Notes: generated by a model from the letters alone, not told the origin. 64,000 nucleotides of DNA from an uncultured Alphaproteobacteria bacterium (GCA_902524655.1 CABZEG010000001.1:1-64000); one strand, 5' to 3'. Counted from the first letter of the stretch, positions 8,952 to 18,164 are shown. Numbers and translations: made by a program.

Positions 8952-10581
8952 GATTATGCCTATGGGATAATTGTTTAATGGAAATTGGTATTTCAATGAC
9001 ATTCACTTTTTTCGATTTAAGCGCGTTGACAAAGATTTGAGAAAAATCTTCTACCCCCTTTACTCTATAGGCATCAGCACCCATAGCTTTACATAGCTTA
9101 ACAAAGTCAGGGTTTTTCAAATCCGTAGCTATTTTTCGTCCTGGATAATCTCTCTCTTGATGCATTCTTATTGTTGCGTAACTGCTGTTATTAATAAGTA
9201 AAATAATTATTTTTGCACTATAGTGAACGGCAGTAGATATTTCCTGACTAGACATCATAAACCCTCCATCACCTACACAACAAAGGACAGCTTTTTCAGG
9301 ATTTAATAGTGCTGAAGACACTGCCGCTGGAATGGCATATCCCATAGAACCACAGGTAGATGCTATCTGCCTTCGGTTCCTTCCAAAACTTAAAAATCTT
9401 TGTGGCCAAGCTGCATTGTTTCCAGCATCAAGAGTAATAATAGAATTTATGGGGAATTTTTTTTCAACTATTTCAAAAATTTTACTTAGATTGTTAAGAT
9501 TTCTATTTTTTTGTGGTCCGGAATCCTCTATGTAGTTTTTGTTTAACTCATTTCTCCATTCTTTCCATCGATTGGAATTATCCAGAGTTAGCTCTTCTAG
9601 TTTATCGCAGCACTCATCCACTCCAACGTTTATGCATACATTAGCGTTATAAACCTTGTTCAATTCATTTGGGTCTACATGAATATGAATTATATTTTTT
9701 GAGTTATCTAGAGGACTAATAATGCTATATCCTTGAGTTGTCATCTCACCTAGCCTAGCTCCTAAAACAATAATAAGGTCGCTAGTTTTGGTGCTGTCTA
9801 TAAGGTTTGGGGATACTGATGTGCCAAAGCTTCCTGCAAAGTTCTCGTTTTTATGGTCAAACAAATCTTGTCTACGAAAAGAAGTTGCTACTGGAATATT
9901 ATTTTCATTGATAAAATTATGAAATTTAGAACATGACTTCGTTGTCCAACCCGAGCCACCAACTATGAAAAGGGGTTTTCTTGACTTCATTAAATTTTCT
10001 TTCAAAGCATTTAATCCTTTTAAAGGCATTTCACCCTTAATAACCGGACTTAAAGAAGGTACTTTCACTTTCGAAATTTGAGTAAGCATATCTTCTGGAG
10101 TTACAAGCACGACCGGTCCGGGCCTTCCAGAAGTGGCCAAACTGAAAGCCCTGTTCATGTACTCTGGTACCCTATTTGGATCATTAATTTCTGCCACCCA
10201 TTTTGATATTGGTCCAAAAAAGGTCCTAAAGTCTACTTCTTGAAATGCCTCTCTATCTCTAACATTCCTTGAAACATCCCCTACTATCAAGATCAATGGT
10301 GTACTGTCCTGATATGCAATGTGTACACCTACAGAGGCATGACAAGCTCCAGGACCCCTTGTAACTATGGCAACTCCTGGCATCCCAGTAAGTTTACCAT
10401 AACTTTCAGCCATGTTAGCTGCCCCAGCTTCGTGCCGTGCATTAATAACCTCAATACTTTTCTTTTTATCAAAAAGAGCGTCCAATGCTCCCAAATAGCT
10501 CTCTCCAGGAACACAAAACACCTTTTTGACTTGATTTCTATCAAGGCACTCCGCGATTAATTGGCCGCCTGTTTTTGGCAT
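8944..10581 (-). CDS. thiamine-pyrophosphate-dependent enzyme, acetolactate synthase-like large subunit
   Basis: A 545-residue TPP enzyme with three domains: N-terminal pyrimidine-binding domain with the catalytic Glu51 (NARHEAGAANMAESYG), a central domain, and a C-terminal pyrophosphate domain with the GDG...NN motif (CVGDGGFMMSS ... LLINNSSYATI). Related to acetohydroxyacid synthase and similar decarboxylases or carboligases. No small regulatory subunit (ilvH) is adjacent, and it stands alone in the minus direction, so it is more likely a catabolic TPP enzyme than the biosynthetic IlvB. The substrate cannot be predicted from the sequence. Confidence 0.83.
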   Translation of the reverse strand: MPKTGGQLIAECLDRNQVKKVFCVPGESYLGALDALFDKKKSIEVINARHEAGAANMAESYGKLTGMPGVAIVTRGPGACHASVGVHIAYQDSTPLILIVGDVSRNVRDREAFQEVDFRTFFGPISKWVAEINDPNRVPEYMNRAFSLATSGRPGPVVLVTPEDMLTQISKVKVPSLSPVIKGEMPLKGLNALKENLMKSRKPLFIVGGSGWTTKSCSKFHNFINENNIPVATSFRRQDLFDHKNENFAGSFGTSVSPNLIDSTKTSDLIIVLGARLGEMTTQGYSIISPLDNSKNIIHIHVDPNELNKVYNANVCINVGVDECCDKLEELTLDNSNRWKEWRNELNKNYIEDSGPQKNRNLNNLSKIFEIVEKKFPINSIITLDAGNNAAWPQRFLSFGRNRRQIASTCGSMGYAIPAAVSSALLNPEKAVLCCVGDGGFMMSSQEISTAVHYSAKIIILLINNSSYATIRMHQERDYPGRKIATDLKNPDFVKLCKAMGADAYRVKGVEDFSQIFVNALKSKKVNVIEIPISIKQLSHRHNLK

Positions 10582-10615
10582 TTTCTACTACAAAAATAAT
10601 TAAAGCCCAACCAAA

Positions 10616-11272
10616 CTATTCTTTTGGTTCCGGCAAAGGCTTTAGTTTGTTTAATTCAGGTAAAAGAAGTCGTTCCTCTTCATTTTTCGGCTCAAAATAA
10701 CTGCCTAAAATAGTTTTTCTTTTTTTGAGAGCATGCAGCTTTACTAGCTTGACGTATTTATCGTAAACAGCATCCACCTTATTCCTTGAGTTATTCATAG
10801 TAACGCCATCTATAAATTCATTTTCTAACGCAGCTTTTAGTCTCTGCGATGTATTGCCTCTTATCTTTGTCAAACTACTTATCGCGGATCGACTCATACC
10901 AGCTACTTGATCCTCCATCGCTGTCAGGTCATCTAAAGTCGGCTTGGGTACAACCACTGTAATTAATTGTTGTTGTACATCAGCTTTAACATTCTTCAAA
11001 CCACTTTCCTTAATCTCACTTACAATCAACGGAATGTGATCTCTACTAAACACCAAAAGTTCAAGCGTTCTAGGCGCCTTACCGGTATAAATCTTAGATA
11101 TATCAGCGACACGCCTAGGTTTCTTTTCTATCATTACTTTAAGACCAAAAAGAGCATTTTTGAACGCCTCACTCGAGCCCACATCTTTTATTAAGGTACC
11201 AAAAGTAATTATATAGTTTTCCATATTCGCTAACGCTTCTGCTGAATAGGAGTCTTCAAAAACTTCAGCCAT
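10616..11272 (-). CDS. ribosome-recycling-factor-like protein (divergent paralogue)
   Basis: 218 residues. The central and C-terminal parts resemble RRF: a LELLVFSRDHIPLIVSEIKESGL segment lines up with the RRF motif around its V-DRS-AVEKAI-ASDLG region, then VVPKPTLDDL with the P-LTEERR region, and SLTKIRGNTSQRLK with the helix carrying the functionally important Arg132 (the Arg is kept here). The usual N-terminal DxRxxMD and GRASP-like motifs are weak or missing and there is an extra C-terminal tail. Not next to pyrH or tsf, so probably not the housekeeping frr. ATG 11272 has a perfect AGGAGG upstream; the ORF track start at 11308 lacks one. Function uncertain, perhaps a translation or stress factor. 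Confidence 0.55.
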   Translation of the reverse strand: MAEVFEDSYSAEALANMENYIITFGTLIKDVGSSEAFKNALFGLKVMIEKKPRRVADISKIYTGKAPRTLELLVFSRDHIPLIVSEIKESGLKNVKADVQQQLITVVVPKPTLDDLTAMEDQVAGMSRSAISSLTKIRGNTSQRLKAALENEFIDGVTMNNSRNKVDAVYDKYVKLVKLHALKKRKTILGSYFEPKNEEERLLLPELNKLKPLPEPKE

Positions 11273-11434
11273 TTTTTTCCCCCTCCTTATATTGAACAAA
11301 TTGTTCAAAGGTTCAAAACATATATATATAATTATGAATATACTACAACATTTAGATCAATATTACAAAATTTCTAAAATAATAGATATGGTGGTCGACT
11401 TATATTATTATGTTTTAAAAATATTGTGAATATA

Positions 11435-11794
11435 ATGAAAAAGCTTGTATTAATAAGCATAGTACTGTTCCTTCCTACTTTCGGATTAGCTGAGGGTCGT
11501 GTCTATGAAAACAGAAAACAACCGCATTGTACCCTCTGGGATACAATGAGGCTAAAATGGCCTCAAACTATTATGGGCAGAGAAAAAATTAAATGTCGTA
11601 GAAGGGCAGAACTTTCCAATACTGCACCAGTGACATGCCGATTTAAAAGTTGGAAATGGAATGATGATGACCCAACTCAAAGAATGTGTACTTATGTCAA
11701 GGCTGGTTCAAGGATGGATCCACCCGAAGTAACAATAGTAATTGAAGATAAGGGAGCTTGCCCCAGAGAATATAAGTGCGCTCGGAACAAGTAG
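11435..11794 (+). CDS. small secreted cysteine-rich protein, unknown function
   Basis: About 119 residues. MKKLVLISIVLFLPTFGLAEG is a clear Sec signal peptide with a likely cut after LAE. The mature part has six Cys (HCTLW, IKCRR, VTCRF, MCTYV, ACPRE, YKCAR), enough for three disulfides in the periplasm, and is basic. ATG 11435 is preferred to the GTG at 11426. No family recognised. It is isolated between the RRF-like gene, transcribed away from it, and another unknown. Confidence 0.65.
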   Translation: MKKLVLISIVLFLPTFGLAEGRVYENRKQPHCTLWDTMRLKWPQTIMGREKIKCRRRAELSNTAPVTCRFKSWKWNDDDPTQRMCTYVKAGSRMDPPEVTIVIEDKGACPREYKCARNK

Positions 11795-11865
11795 TAATAC
11801 ACGATCATACAAAGTTTTACAAAGTTTTTATTATTTAAAAAGAATTTTCGATTATTATCAGCAAT

Positions 11866-12870
11866 ATGAAAAAAACCAATTCGATATATCCAAATGAGGT
11901 GATTTTTGTAAGGCAACAGAATTCATTTAATCTTTCTAAAGAGGAGACTGAGTATCTGGTAGAAAAAAGAAATGATTTTGATGAGTTAGAGAGGCTAGTA
12001 AAATTTTTTCCAGTGAAAGACGGCACCGTAGAGCTTAAAATTGTATCACCAGAATACTCCAAATCATATAAGCATGGTGATATTTATAATGTAAGCAAAA
12101 AAAAATCCACCGGGTTCAGTGAAGTGGAACAAATTGTTGGCACTGGCATAAGTTTAAATAATATCTACAAAAAGAATAAAGACTCTTTCTCAATACTTGG
12201 TTCAAGAGAACAAACTAATGAAGTAAATGTTGCGCTCCATTGCTTAAAAAGAAATAATGATCAGAAATTAAATAAAAACAAATCTGTTCTTGGGAGTTAT
12301 ACTCAAGAAGATCTAAACTTTAACAATTCTAGGGGCAGCGGGTTTTTTTCTTTGACTTGTGGTAAGGCAAGCGACAATCTAGATTATAATTTCGGGGAAG
12401 AATTTTATTTAGAAGTATATCTCGATGATGAAACCTTTAGAGACCTACTTAGCAAAATTTATCATGTTGAATTTGAGGCTATTATTGTAAGGTGTAATCT
12501 AGGTAACTTGAAAGGAGTTTACGCGGAAAAACCTACTGGAATATATACCGAAAATGGTTTTATAACTGATGGTCAGGCTTACAAACTTTTGTATGATATA
12601 GCGGACGTTTCGAATTATAAAGATATGCCCGACTACTTCAGATCCGTTGGTTCTCTTTCGGAAGGTAATCCGTTTATAGTAGACGTCTACTATGCTAGCA
12701 AAGATTCGAAAAAAGCGAAGCCAGATAAGGCTAATGAAATCCTCAGAGACCATAGACAAATATTAGAGAAATTGCAGTTCATTGGCTCTAATAACAAAGT
12801 GAATATTATAGTTTTATATATTTTAATGTTTTCCACGTTATTATATCTCGCTGTTCAATTTTTCGAATAA
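11866..12870 (+). CDS. uncharacterised protein with C-terminal membrane anchor
   Basis: 334 residues with no signal peptide. A mainly polar, mixed alpha/beta-looking body is followed by a single hydrophobic segment at residues about 312-332 (VNIIVLYILMFSTLLYLAVQF) and a short tail, so it is probably a tail-anchored inner-membrane protein with its body in the cytoplasm. I recognise no domain. The last 16 bases overlap the convergent iron permease gene. A lone gene with long spacing upstream; no operon partner. Confidence 0.65.
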   Translation: MKKTNSIYPNEVIFVRQQNSFNLSKEETEYLVEKRNDFDELERLVKFFPVKDGTVELKIVSPEYSKSYKHGDIYNVSKKKSTGFSEVEQIVGTGISLNNIYKKNKDSFSILGSREQTNEVNVALHCLKRNNDQKLNKNKSVLGSYTQEDLNFNNSRGSGFFSLTCGKASDNLDYNFGEEFYLEVYLDDETFRDLLSKIYHVEFEAIIVRCNLGNLKGVYAEKPTGIYTENGFITDGQAYKLLYDIADVSNYKDMPDYFRSVGSLSEGNPFIVDVYYASKDSKKAKPDKANEILRDHRQILEKLQFIGSNNKVNIIVLYILMFSTLLYLAVQFFE

Positions 12871-14420
12871 AAGAAACTATTCAAGTGACTTTGTACCAAT
12901 AGAATCGGAATTAGGCCGGTACAAATAATGAAAAATGCTGGCAATGAAGCCTCAATCATCAATTCGTCATGTGCAAATTGGTATGTATAGGTTGCCAGTG
13001 TTTCAAAGTTAAAAGGTCTCAGTATCAATGTCATTGGCAGCTCCTTCACTATATCTACAAAGGTCAAAATCGCAGCAGCTATAATCGATGTCCTTATAAG
13101 GGGAAGAGTAATTTTATATGATGTCGACATTGTGGAATAACCCAAACTTTTTGACGCATCAAATAAAGTTGACGGAATTCTAGAGTATCCCGAAATCACC
13201 CCACCATAGGGAATAGCATAAAACCTAACTGTCAATGCAAATATAACTCCATATATCGTTCCTCCTAAAAAGACTAGATTTCCAGTAAAATTATCTAAAA
13301 ACCCAAAAAAAATCACTACACCTATAGCGAGCATAGTTCCAGGTAAAGCATATCCTGTAGCAGCTATGTTATAGATAGTAACTAAAGCTCGATTTTTAGA
13401 AAAATACGAGTTAGAGGCTGAAAAAAAAGCAAGTAATATAATTATTAATGTGGCGGTGATACCTATAAAAATAGTATTTAGTAGGACAGGGAAAATCGCT
13501 AAAAAGCTATCAAGTTTCAGCCCTTTAAAAACGTTATTTATCAATATAATTACTGGAACTATAAAACCAACTGAAATTGGTACTAAACAAAAGCAAATCG
13601 CAAATAGTGCTTTTTTCGAATTCAACTCTTTTGGTGAAACATTATTCAGTCTCTTTGACGTGTCATTATATTTTTGGCTAGATCTCGCCTTTCCTTCTAA
13701 AACAAGCAAGATGATTATAAAAACAAATGTCACTATCGCTATTTGGGATGCTGCAGATATACTGTTCATTCCAATCCAGACATTAAACATTCCCAGAGTG
13801 AGAGTTTGAACAGAGAAATATTCAACTGTTCCAAAGTCTGAAAGTACTTCCATTGCAACAAGGGCAAGACCTGCCACAATATATGGCCTGCATAAGGGCA
13901 AGCCAACTGCTAAAAATTTATTTCGGCCATAAAGCCTTGCAGTTTCATACAAGCTTCTAGGAGAGTTATTAAAACCAGTTCGTGCCAAAATATATACATA
14001 CGGGTAAAGAACAAAACCCATTACAAAAATAGCACCAAAAATAGATCTTATTTCAGGAAAATAATAGTCAGCTGCTGAGTTAAAACCAAAGATGCGTCTT
14101 ATAAGTCCTTGCACCGGTCCTGCGTACTCTAGAAAATCAGTGTAAACATAAGCAATAATATAAGCTGGACAAGCTAAAGGTAGTATTAAAGCCCACTCTA
14201 TTACTTTTTTACCAGTAAAAGAGTAATAAGTCACAAGCCAAGCCGTTGAAATACCTAAACACGCCGATAAAGTTAGCACCCCTATGAATAGCAATAAAGT
14301 ATTTAAAACGTATATAGGCAACACCGTGTTTACAAGGTGACCCCACAGTTCTTGGTTGCTTTCGAAAGCTGTCAGAATTAAACTAAATATAGGACCAATT
14401 AAAAGGATAGAGAGAAACAC
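12855..14420 (-). CDS. fbpB: Fe(III) ABC transporter permease, FbpB/AfuB-like
   Basis: 521 residues or slightly more, about 12 membrane segments in two halves, each carrying a binding-protein-dependent transport domain (EAA-like loops YETARLYGRNKFLAVGLPLC and FDASKSLGYSTMSTSYKITLP). The family is the fused Fe3+ permease that works with FbpA and an ATPase. The GTG at 14420 is the first ordinary start codon, but in-frame coding-like sequence (SKLWATNKGILRNSP, basic, as expected before TM1) continues upstream to a stop at 14514-14516. The true start may be CTG 14438, with AAGGG just upstream, or ATT 14495, one base after the fbpA stop. No ATPase gene follows. Confidence 0.85.
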   Translation of the reverse strand: MFLSILLIGPIFSLILTAFESNQELWGHLVNTVLPIYVLNTLLLFIGVLTLSACLGISTAWLVTYYSFTGKKVIEWALILPLACPAYIIAYVYTDFLEYAGPVQGLIRRIFGFNSAADYYFPEIRSIFGAIFVMGFVLYPYVYILARTGFNNSPRSLYETARLYGRNKFLAVGLPLCRPYIVAGLALVAMEVLSDFGTVEYFSVQTLTLGMFNVWIGMNSISAASQIAIVTFVFIIILLVLEGKARSSQKYNDTSKRLNNVSPKELNSKKALFAICFCLVPISVGFIVPVIILINNVFKGLKLDSFLAIFPVLLNTIFIGITATLIIILLAFFSASNSYFSKNRALVTIYNIAATGYALPGTMLAIGVVIFFGFLDNFTGNLVFLGGTIYGVIFALTVRFYAIPYGGVISGYSRIPSTLFDASKSLGYSTMSTSYKITLPLIRTSIIAAAILTFVDIVKELPMTLILRPFNFETLATYTYQFAHDELMIEASLPAFFIICTGLIPILLVQSHLNSFFYSKN

Positions 14421-14496
14421 AGCAGGAGAATTTCTCAGTATACCCTTATTTGTAGCCCAAAGTTTAGATTGGAATCTTGCTGAAACACTTAAAATT

Positions 14497-15510
14497 TTAC
14501 CAGCCCACTTTATCTATAATTTTTTGAGCTTCATAAGCTTTTTCGGCAATTGAGATGATAGGTAACCTGTCAGACTTAAAACTTCCCCAACTTTTCAGTT
14601 CTTCAGTAGTTTCGACATTTGGGTTCACCGGGTATTCAAAATTAATCTCTCCATACATTTTCTGAGAGCCCTCCTTTGATAAGAACTCTAATAAGGCCAC
14701 CGCTTCTTTCTTATTTTTTGAATATTTAGCGACCCCTCCACCAGATATATTTACGTGTGATCCCCTATCTTCTGCACCTTGATTAGGGAAAATTAGGCGT
14801 ACACTCTTTGCCCATTCCCTTTGGCTTGGGTCGTCGGAATATTTTAATTTACCAAAATAATAGTTATTTATTATCGATATATCACATTGACCTTCAAAGA
14901 TCGCCTTTACTTGCGCTCTATCATTTCCTTGTGGCCTTCTAGCTAGATTACCGACAAATCTTTTCGCCCAGTCCTCCGCTGCTTTCTCTCCCAGAGATAA
15001 AATGAGGGAGGCCATTAAAGCTCTATTATATACATGGCTTCCTGGTCGGGAACACACCTTGCCTTTCCATTGATCGCCGGCTAAATCCTCAATTTTTGTG
15101 ATTTGTCCTTCTTTTACTCTTTCCTTAGATGTAACTATAATTCGTGATCTTTTGGATAAGGCAAACCATTTGTTTTCGGGGCTTTTTAGATTCTGAGGAA
15201 TGTTTCTATCTAAGATATCCGAATTTACTGATGCGAGGAGATCAAGATCATCATAAATATATAAGCGCCCAATATCTACGGTCAAAATGACATCAGCAGG
15301 ACTATTTTTACCCTCCGCTTTTAACCGTTGAGCCAAACCTTTTGTTGCATATACTACGTTGGTCTTTATTCCTGTTTCCTGAGTGAACTTTTCCAAAAAA
15401 GGATTGATTAGAAAGGGTTGACGGTGAGAATAAATATTAACCTCAGCACCAAGTACGGTAGTAAACGAAAGAAATAAAAACGTAATAATTGATAAAGGAT
15501 AGAATTTCAT
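14497..15510 (-). CDS. fbpA: Fe(III) ABC transporter periplasmic binding protein, FbpA/FutA-like
   Basis: 337 residues with signal peptide MKFYPLSIITFLFLSFTTVLGA. The mature protein begins EVNIYSHRQPFLINP, the FutA/FbpA-type start, and contains a conserved double tyrosine (NNYYFGKL) that binds ferric iron in this family. It captures Fe3+ in the periplasm for the permease encoded just downstream. AGGAG lies about nine bases before the ATG. The hydroxylase-family gene upstream ends 14 bases before this start, so both are in one transcript. Confidence 0.93.
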   Translation of the reverse strand: MKFYPLSIITFLFLSFTTVLGAEVNIYSHRQPFLINPFLEKFTQETGIKTNVVYATKGLAQRLKAEGKNSPADVILTVDIGRLYIYDDLDLLASVNSDILDRNIPQNLKSPENKWFALSKRSRIIVTSKERVKEGQITKIEDLAGDQWKGKVCSRPGSHVYNRALMASLILSLGEKAAEDWAKRFVGNLARRPQGNDRAQVKAIFEGQCDISIINNYYFGKLKYSDDPSQREWAKSVRLIFPNQGAEDRGSHVNISGGGVAKYSKNKKEAVALLEFLSKEGSQKMYGEINFEYPVNPNVETTEELKSWGSFKSDRLPIISIAEKAYEAQKIIDKVGW

Positions 15511-15524
15511 TAGAGGTGCTCCTT

Positions 15525-16502
15525 TTATATTTTAAAAATTTTACTCAGTGATTTGAAACTAGAAAGACTTTCTGAGGCTATGTCTGAAATTTCTTTCAAT
15601 GGTTTCAAATATAATTCCATTATTGATTTAGGATTGAAGTCATTATCTTCAACTCCCAGAGTTAGATTATCAATATCCTCAGAGTGATGAAGCGATCCAA
15701 AAATCCAATCCCAGATCGCCAAAGCGGCTCCAAAATTTTTGTCGTAATGTCTTACGTCCAATGAATGATGAAGCTGATGTTGAGCCGGTGAAATGAGAAT
15801 TTTTTCTAACCAAACCCAATATTTGATGTCTATGTGGGAGTGTCTTAAATTTGATCCCGCAACATGGAAAGAAAATACTAAAAAGTTAACTCCTAAAATA
15901 GTTACTAAATCTACCTTATCACCAAAAATGAAAAAGAACGTCGAAATCACTGTACCTTGGGAAAATACTCCTCTTAATGAAAATAGAATTCCCTCAAGAG
16001 GATGTGTTCTGTACACTGTGATTGGATTCAAGGTCTCAGCTGAATGATGAACTTTATGGAGAGCCCACAAAACGGGCCACTTATGCATCCATCTATGTAC
16101 CCAGTATTTTGTAAAGTCGTCAAAAGTGAAGAAAATAAAAGTAAATAGTATTGCGACTACAATAGTCGGGGTATCACTTAAGAAAGAAAGAAGACCGCTT
16201 AAAGGTAAAGATAAAAGAGAATAGTAAAAAAATGTTGCTACGGCTAACTGAGTCAAAAGATACGGAGATAATACCAACATTAGAATCCTGTTAATTAAAA
16301 ACATTTTGTAATCCGAGATTGCAGAACGTGATAAGAGAATTTTTTTATCAAAGACTTTAAAAATTGCTGATTTCAAACCCTTTTTTTTAAAAAAAACAAG
16401 CCATAAAACAGCTATTACAATAGATAACACAATATACCCAAAGAAAACTCTTTTCTTTGGATCAACAAAGTGATGGAAAATATCGTCAATATATTCTAGC
16501 AT
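15525..16502 (-). CDS. sterol desaturase / fatty acid hydroxylase family membrane protein
   Basis: 325 residues with about five membrane segments and the di-iron histidine clusters of the family: HRWMH, HKVHHS, HVAGSNLRHSH and QHQLHHS. Members hydroxylate or desaturate lipids at the membrane. Its place inside a probable iron-regulated operon may simply reflect need for iron, or a role in siderophore or lipid change under iron stress. The start has TTAGGG five bases before the ATG. The C-terminal about 50 residues are soluble and charged. Confidence 0.86.
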   Translation of the reverse strand: MLEYIDDIFHHFVDPKKRVFFGYIVLSIVIAVLWLVFFKKKGLKSAIFKVFDKKILLSRSAISDYKMFLINRILMLVLSPYLLTQLAVATFFYYSLLSLPLSGLLSFLSDTPTIVVAILFTFIFFTFDDFTKYWVHRWMHKWPVLWALHKVHHSAETLNPITVYRTHPLEGILFSLRGVFSQGTVISTFFFIFGDKVDLVTILGVNFLVFSFHVAGSNLRHSHIDIKYWVWLEKILISPAQHQLHHSLDVRHYDKNFGAALAIWDWIFGSLHHSEDIDNLTLGVEDNDFNPKSIMELYLKPLKEISDIASESLSSFKSLSKIFKI

Positions 16503-16595
16503 TATAACCCTAACTTATTTAGGCCCTTTTTAGGTATTTAGGACTTTCCCCCGTGACTGGGAAATCCGAGGGAAAGCTGGAGAAGGAAAGCTCTT

Positions 16596-17972
16596 TTAGT
16601 CGTTTTCCGCGCTATCGGAGCTTCCTACCTTTGACGCCAAAGAGGACATATCTGCTAACATGTCGTTTCCTTTTGCTTTGACACCAAACTTTTCAACCAT
16701 CAGCTTTTGGATCTTAAGCATGTGTAGCTTAAACTCACCCCAAGACTGAGCTTCTTCCTTAATGTAATTTCCTGAAGAATCTACACCTGTTACTTGTGAA
16801 GCATTCATAAGAACTGGTCCCATACCTGTAAGCCTGTTTAGCTTCACGGCTGTTTCACCCAAGTTTGATTTGCCTGTCTGCAGAGCTAGTGCAAAACCTT
16901 TAAATTCTCCCCAATGTTTCGCGTAGGTGGAGAAGGCTTTATCCGAATAATTTTCTTCAAGCTTTACAATATCCTTATAAACGGAACCCGCATACTTAAA
17001 AACAGACTCCGCAATAACCTTTTCCCAATTCGCGTTAATTACAGCGATGTGACCTTGCAGTGCAGCTTTTTTTGATGATGAAAGCTTTTCACCTTTTGCT
17101 CCTGCTATTATCTTTCTACCGTCTAAAAAAGCCTGGGTAACTGTATTGTAGTAATTTGTCTTACCACCCTTATCGAAGCTTGATGCATAGTACGCGTGCG
17201 CAAAATTGTATTCACTCTTGAGATCTATTACACCGTCTTTGTTTTGGTCTGCGGCTGCCATATCCTTCATTTTGGTAATATCGTAGTTTTGCTTTGCACT
17301 GAGACCGAGCCCATGTGAGACAGCACCCCAATATCCAAATGCTTCATCCCAAGCGTGCTCTTTATAGGTATAATAAGCTCCATCCTTGTACGGCTTATCG
17401 TTCGTCTTTGAATCAGGAGCCATCTTTTCATCTAGATAATTATCAACTGCTTGGTTATAAAACACAGCACCCATTGCGAACTTTGAAATCAATTGAGGAT
17501 AGTTATAACCAGTAGCAGGGTCAAAACCACCTTTTGTCTGAGCAGCTTTTTTAATCATAAACTCGATGACTTCTGGTCCGGTCATTTGACCAGGCCATCC
17601 GTTTATAACGCCCTTATAAGTCTTACCAGACAGATTTTTACCTTTGCTAATTTCATTAAGTTTTGTTTGCTTTATTTTAAAATCACCTTTTGTTTTGGGT
17701 GCAATGATATCAAGGTCCTCTTTACTACCCTTGAAATACTTCATCATCTGAGCCTCGATTTCAGCAGCGTTGGATCCTCCATCACCTTTACCGGCAAGTT
17801 TTTTAAGAGAATCATGTAAAACATGTCTTGCTATCTGCCCTGAGTAAGAGACTGAGTTGGTCTTGTCTCCAGTATAACCTTTCAATGTAATTGGAAACTT
17901 TGAATAAAAATGATGTGCTGCTACCTCTGTAACCACAAACACCGCAACAATCATAACGATAAGTTTTTGCAT
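16596..17972 (-). CDS. secreted DUF4856 protein, imelysin-like iron-associated candidate
   Basis: 458 residues with signal peptide MQKLIVMIVAVFVVTEVAAHH. The body matches DUF4856: VSYSGQIARHVL near the start, KFAMGAVFYNQAVDNYL, then EHAWDEAFGYWG and KHWGEFKGFALALQ. A DQNKDGVIDL stretch looks like an EF-hand calcium loop. DUF4856 is uncharacterised; similarity in style to imelysin or EfeO-like periplasmic proteins and the gene's position upstream of fbpAB suggest a role in metal handling. ATG 17972 has GAAGGA seven bases upstream, so the ORF-track start (17987) is rejected. A 12-bp hairpin lies in its leader. Confidence 0.82.
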   Translation of the reverse strand: MQKLIVMIVAVFVVTEVAAHHFYSKFPITLKGYTGDKTNSVSYSGQIARHVLHDSLKKLAGKGDGGSNAAEIEAQMMKYFKGSKEDLDIIAPKTKGDFKIKQTKLNEISKGKNLSGKTYKGVINGWPGQMTGPEVIEFMIKKAAQTKGGFDPATGYNYPQLISKFAMGAVFYNQAVDNYLDEKMAPDSKTNDKPYKDGAYYTYKEHAWDEAFGYWGAVSHGLGLSAKQNYDITKMKDMAAADQNKDGVIDLKSEYNFAHAYYASSFDKGGKTNYYNTVTQAFLDGRKIIAGAKGEKLSSSKKAALQGHIAVINANWEKVIAESVFKYAGSVYKDIVKLEENYSDKAFSTYAKHWGEFKGFALALQTGKSNLGETAVKLNRLTGMGPVLMNASQVTGVDSSGNYIKEEAQSWGEFKLHMLKIQKLMVEKFGVKAKGNDMLADMSSLASKVGSSDSAEND

Positions 17973-17989
17973 TATATAATCCTTCAATA

Positions 17990-18018
17990 TTAATTCCGAC
18001 TATCCCAGTCGGAATTAA
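17990..18018. promoter_or_regulatory. 12-bp perfect hairpin in the leader of the DUF4856 gene
   Basis: TTAATTCCGACT, loop ATCCC, AGTCGGAATTAA: a perfect 12-bp inverted repeat with a five-base loop, just upstream of the GAAGGA ribosome site of the minus-strand DUF4856 gene. No T-run follows on either strand, so it does not look like a terminator. It could be an operator or a leader RNA structure that stabilises or controls the message. A second palindrome (GACTAATTTAGTC, 18023-18035) lies five bases away. Confidence 0.6.
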
Positions 18019-18117
18019 AGATGACTAATTTAGTCGCCTTTGTCAATAACTATTCTGACAAAAAAAGTAATGATTAAAAAAATTGGAATTATTTAGATAA
18101 AGTACCATTTTTCTCTT

Positions 18118-18137
18118 GCAAATGATAATCATTATCA
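18118..18137. promoter_or_regulatory. Fur-box-like operator
   Basis: GCAAATGATAATCATTATC matches 17 of 19 bases of the classical Fur box and contains the perfect 7-1-7 palindrome TGATAATCATTATCA (18123-18137). It lies 27 bases before the metal-exporter start and about 145 bases before the DUF4856 start, so it could control either or both divergent units. In alphaproteobacteria Fur-type proteins may respond to manganese (Mur) or iron; which one acts here is not shown by sequence. Confidence 0.8.
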
Positions 18138-18164
18138 AGTAGATGTCTTATAGAAAGTTTTAAG

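Noticed and set aside
13450-13809. A 119-aa plus-strand ORF inside the iron permease
   Set aside because: Shadow of the fbpB reading frame, with no motif or ribosome site.
16541-16576. A CTTTCCC/GGGAAAG inverted repeat after the DUF4856 gene as a terminator
   Set aside because: The stem is only 7 bases with a long loop and no T-run in the right direction, and the downstream genes seem to be in the same unit.
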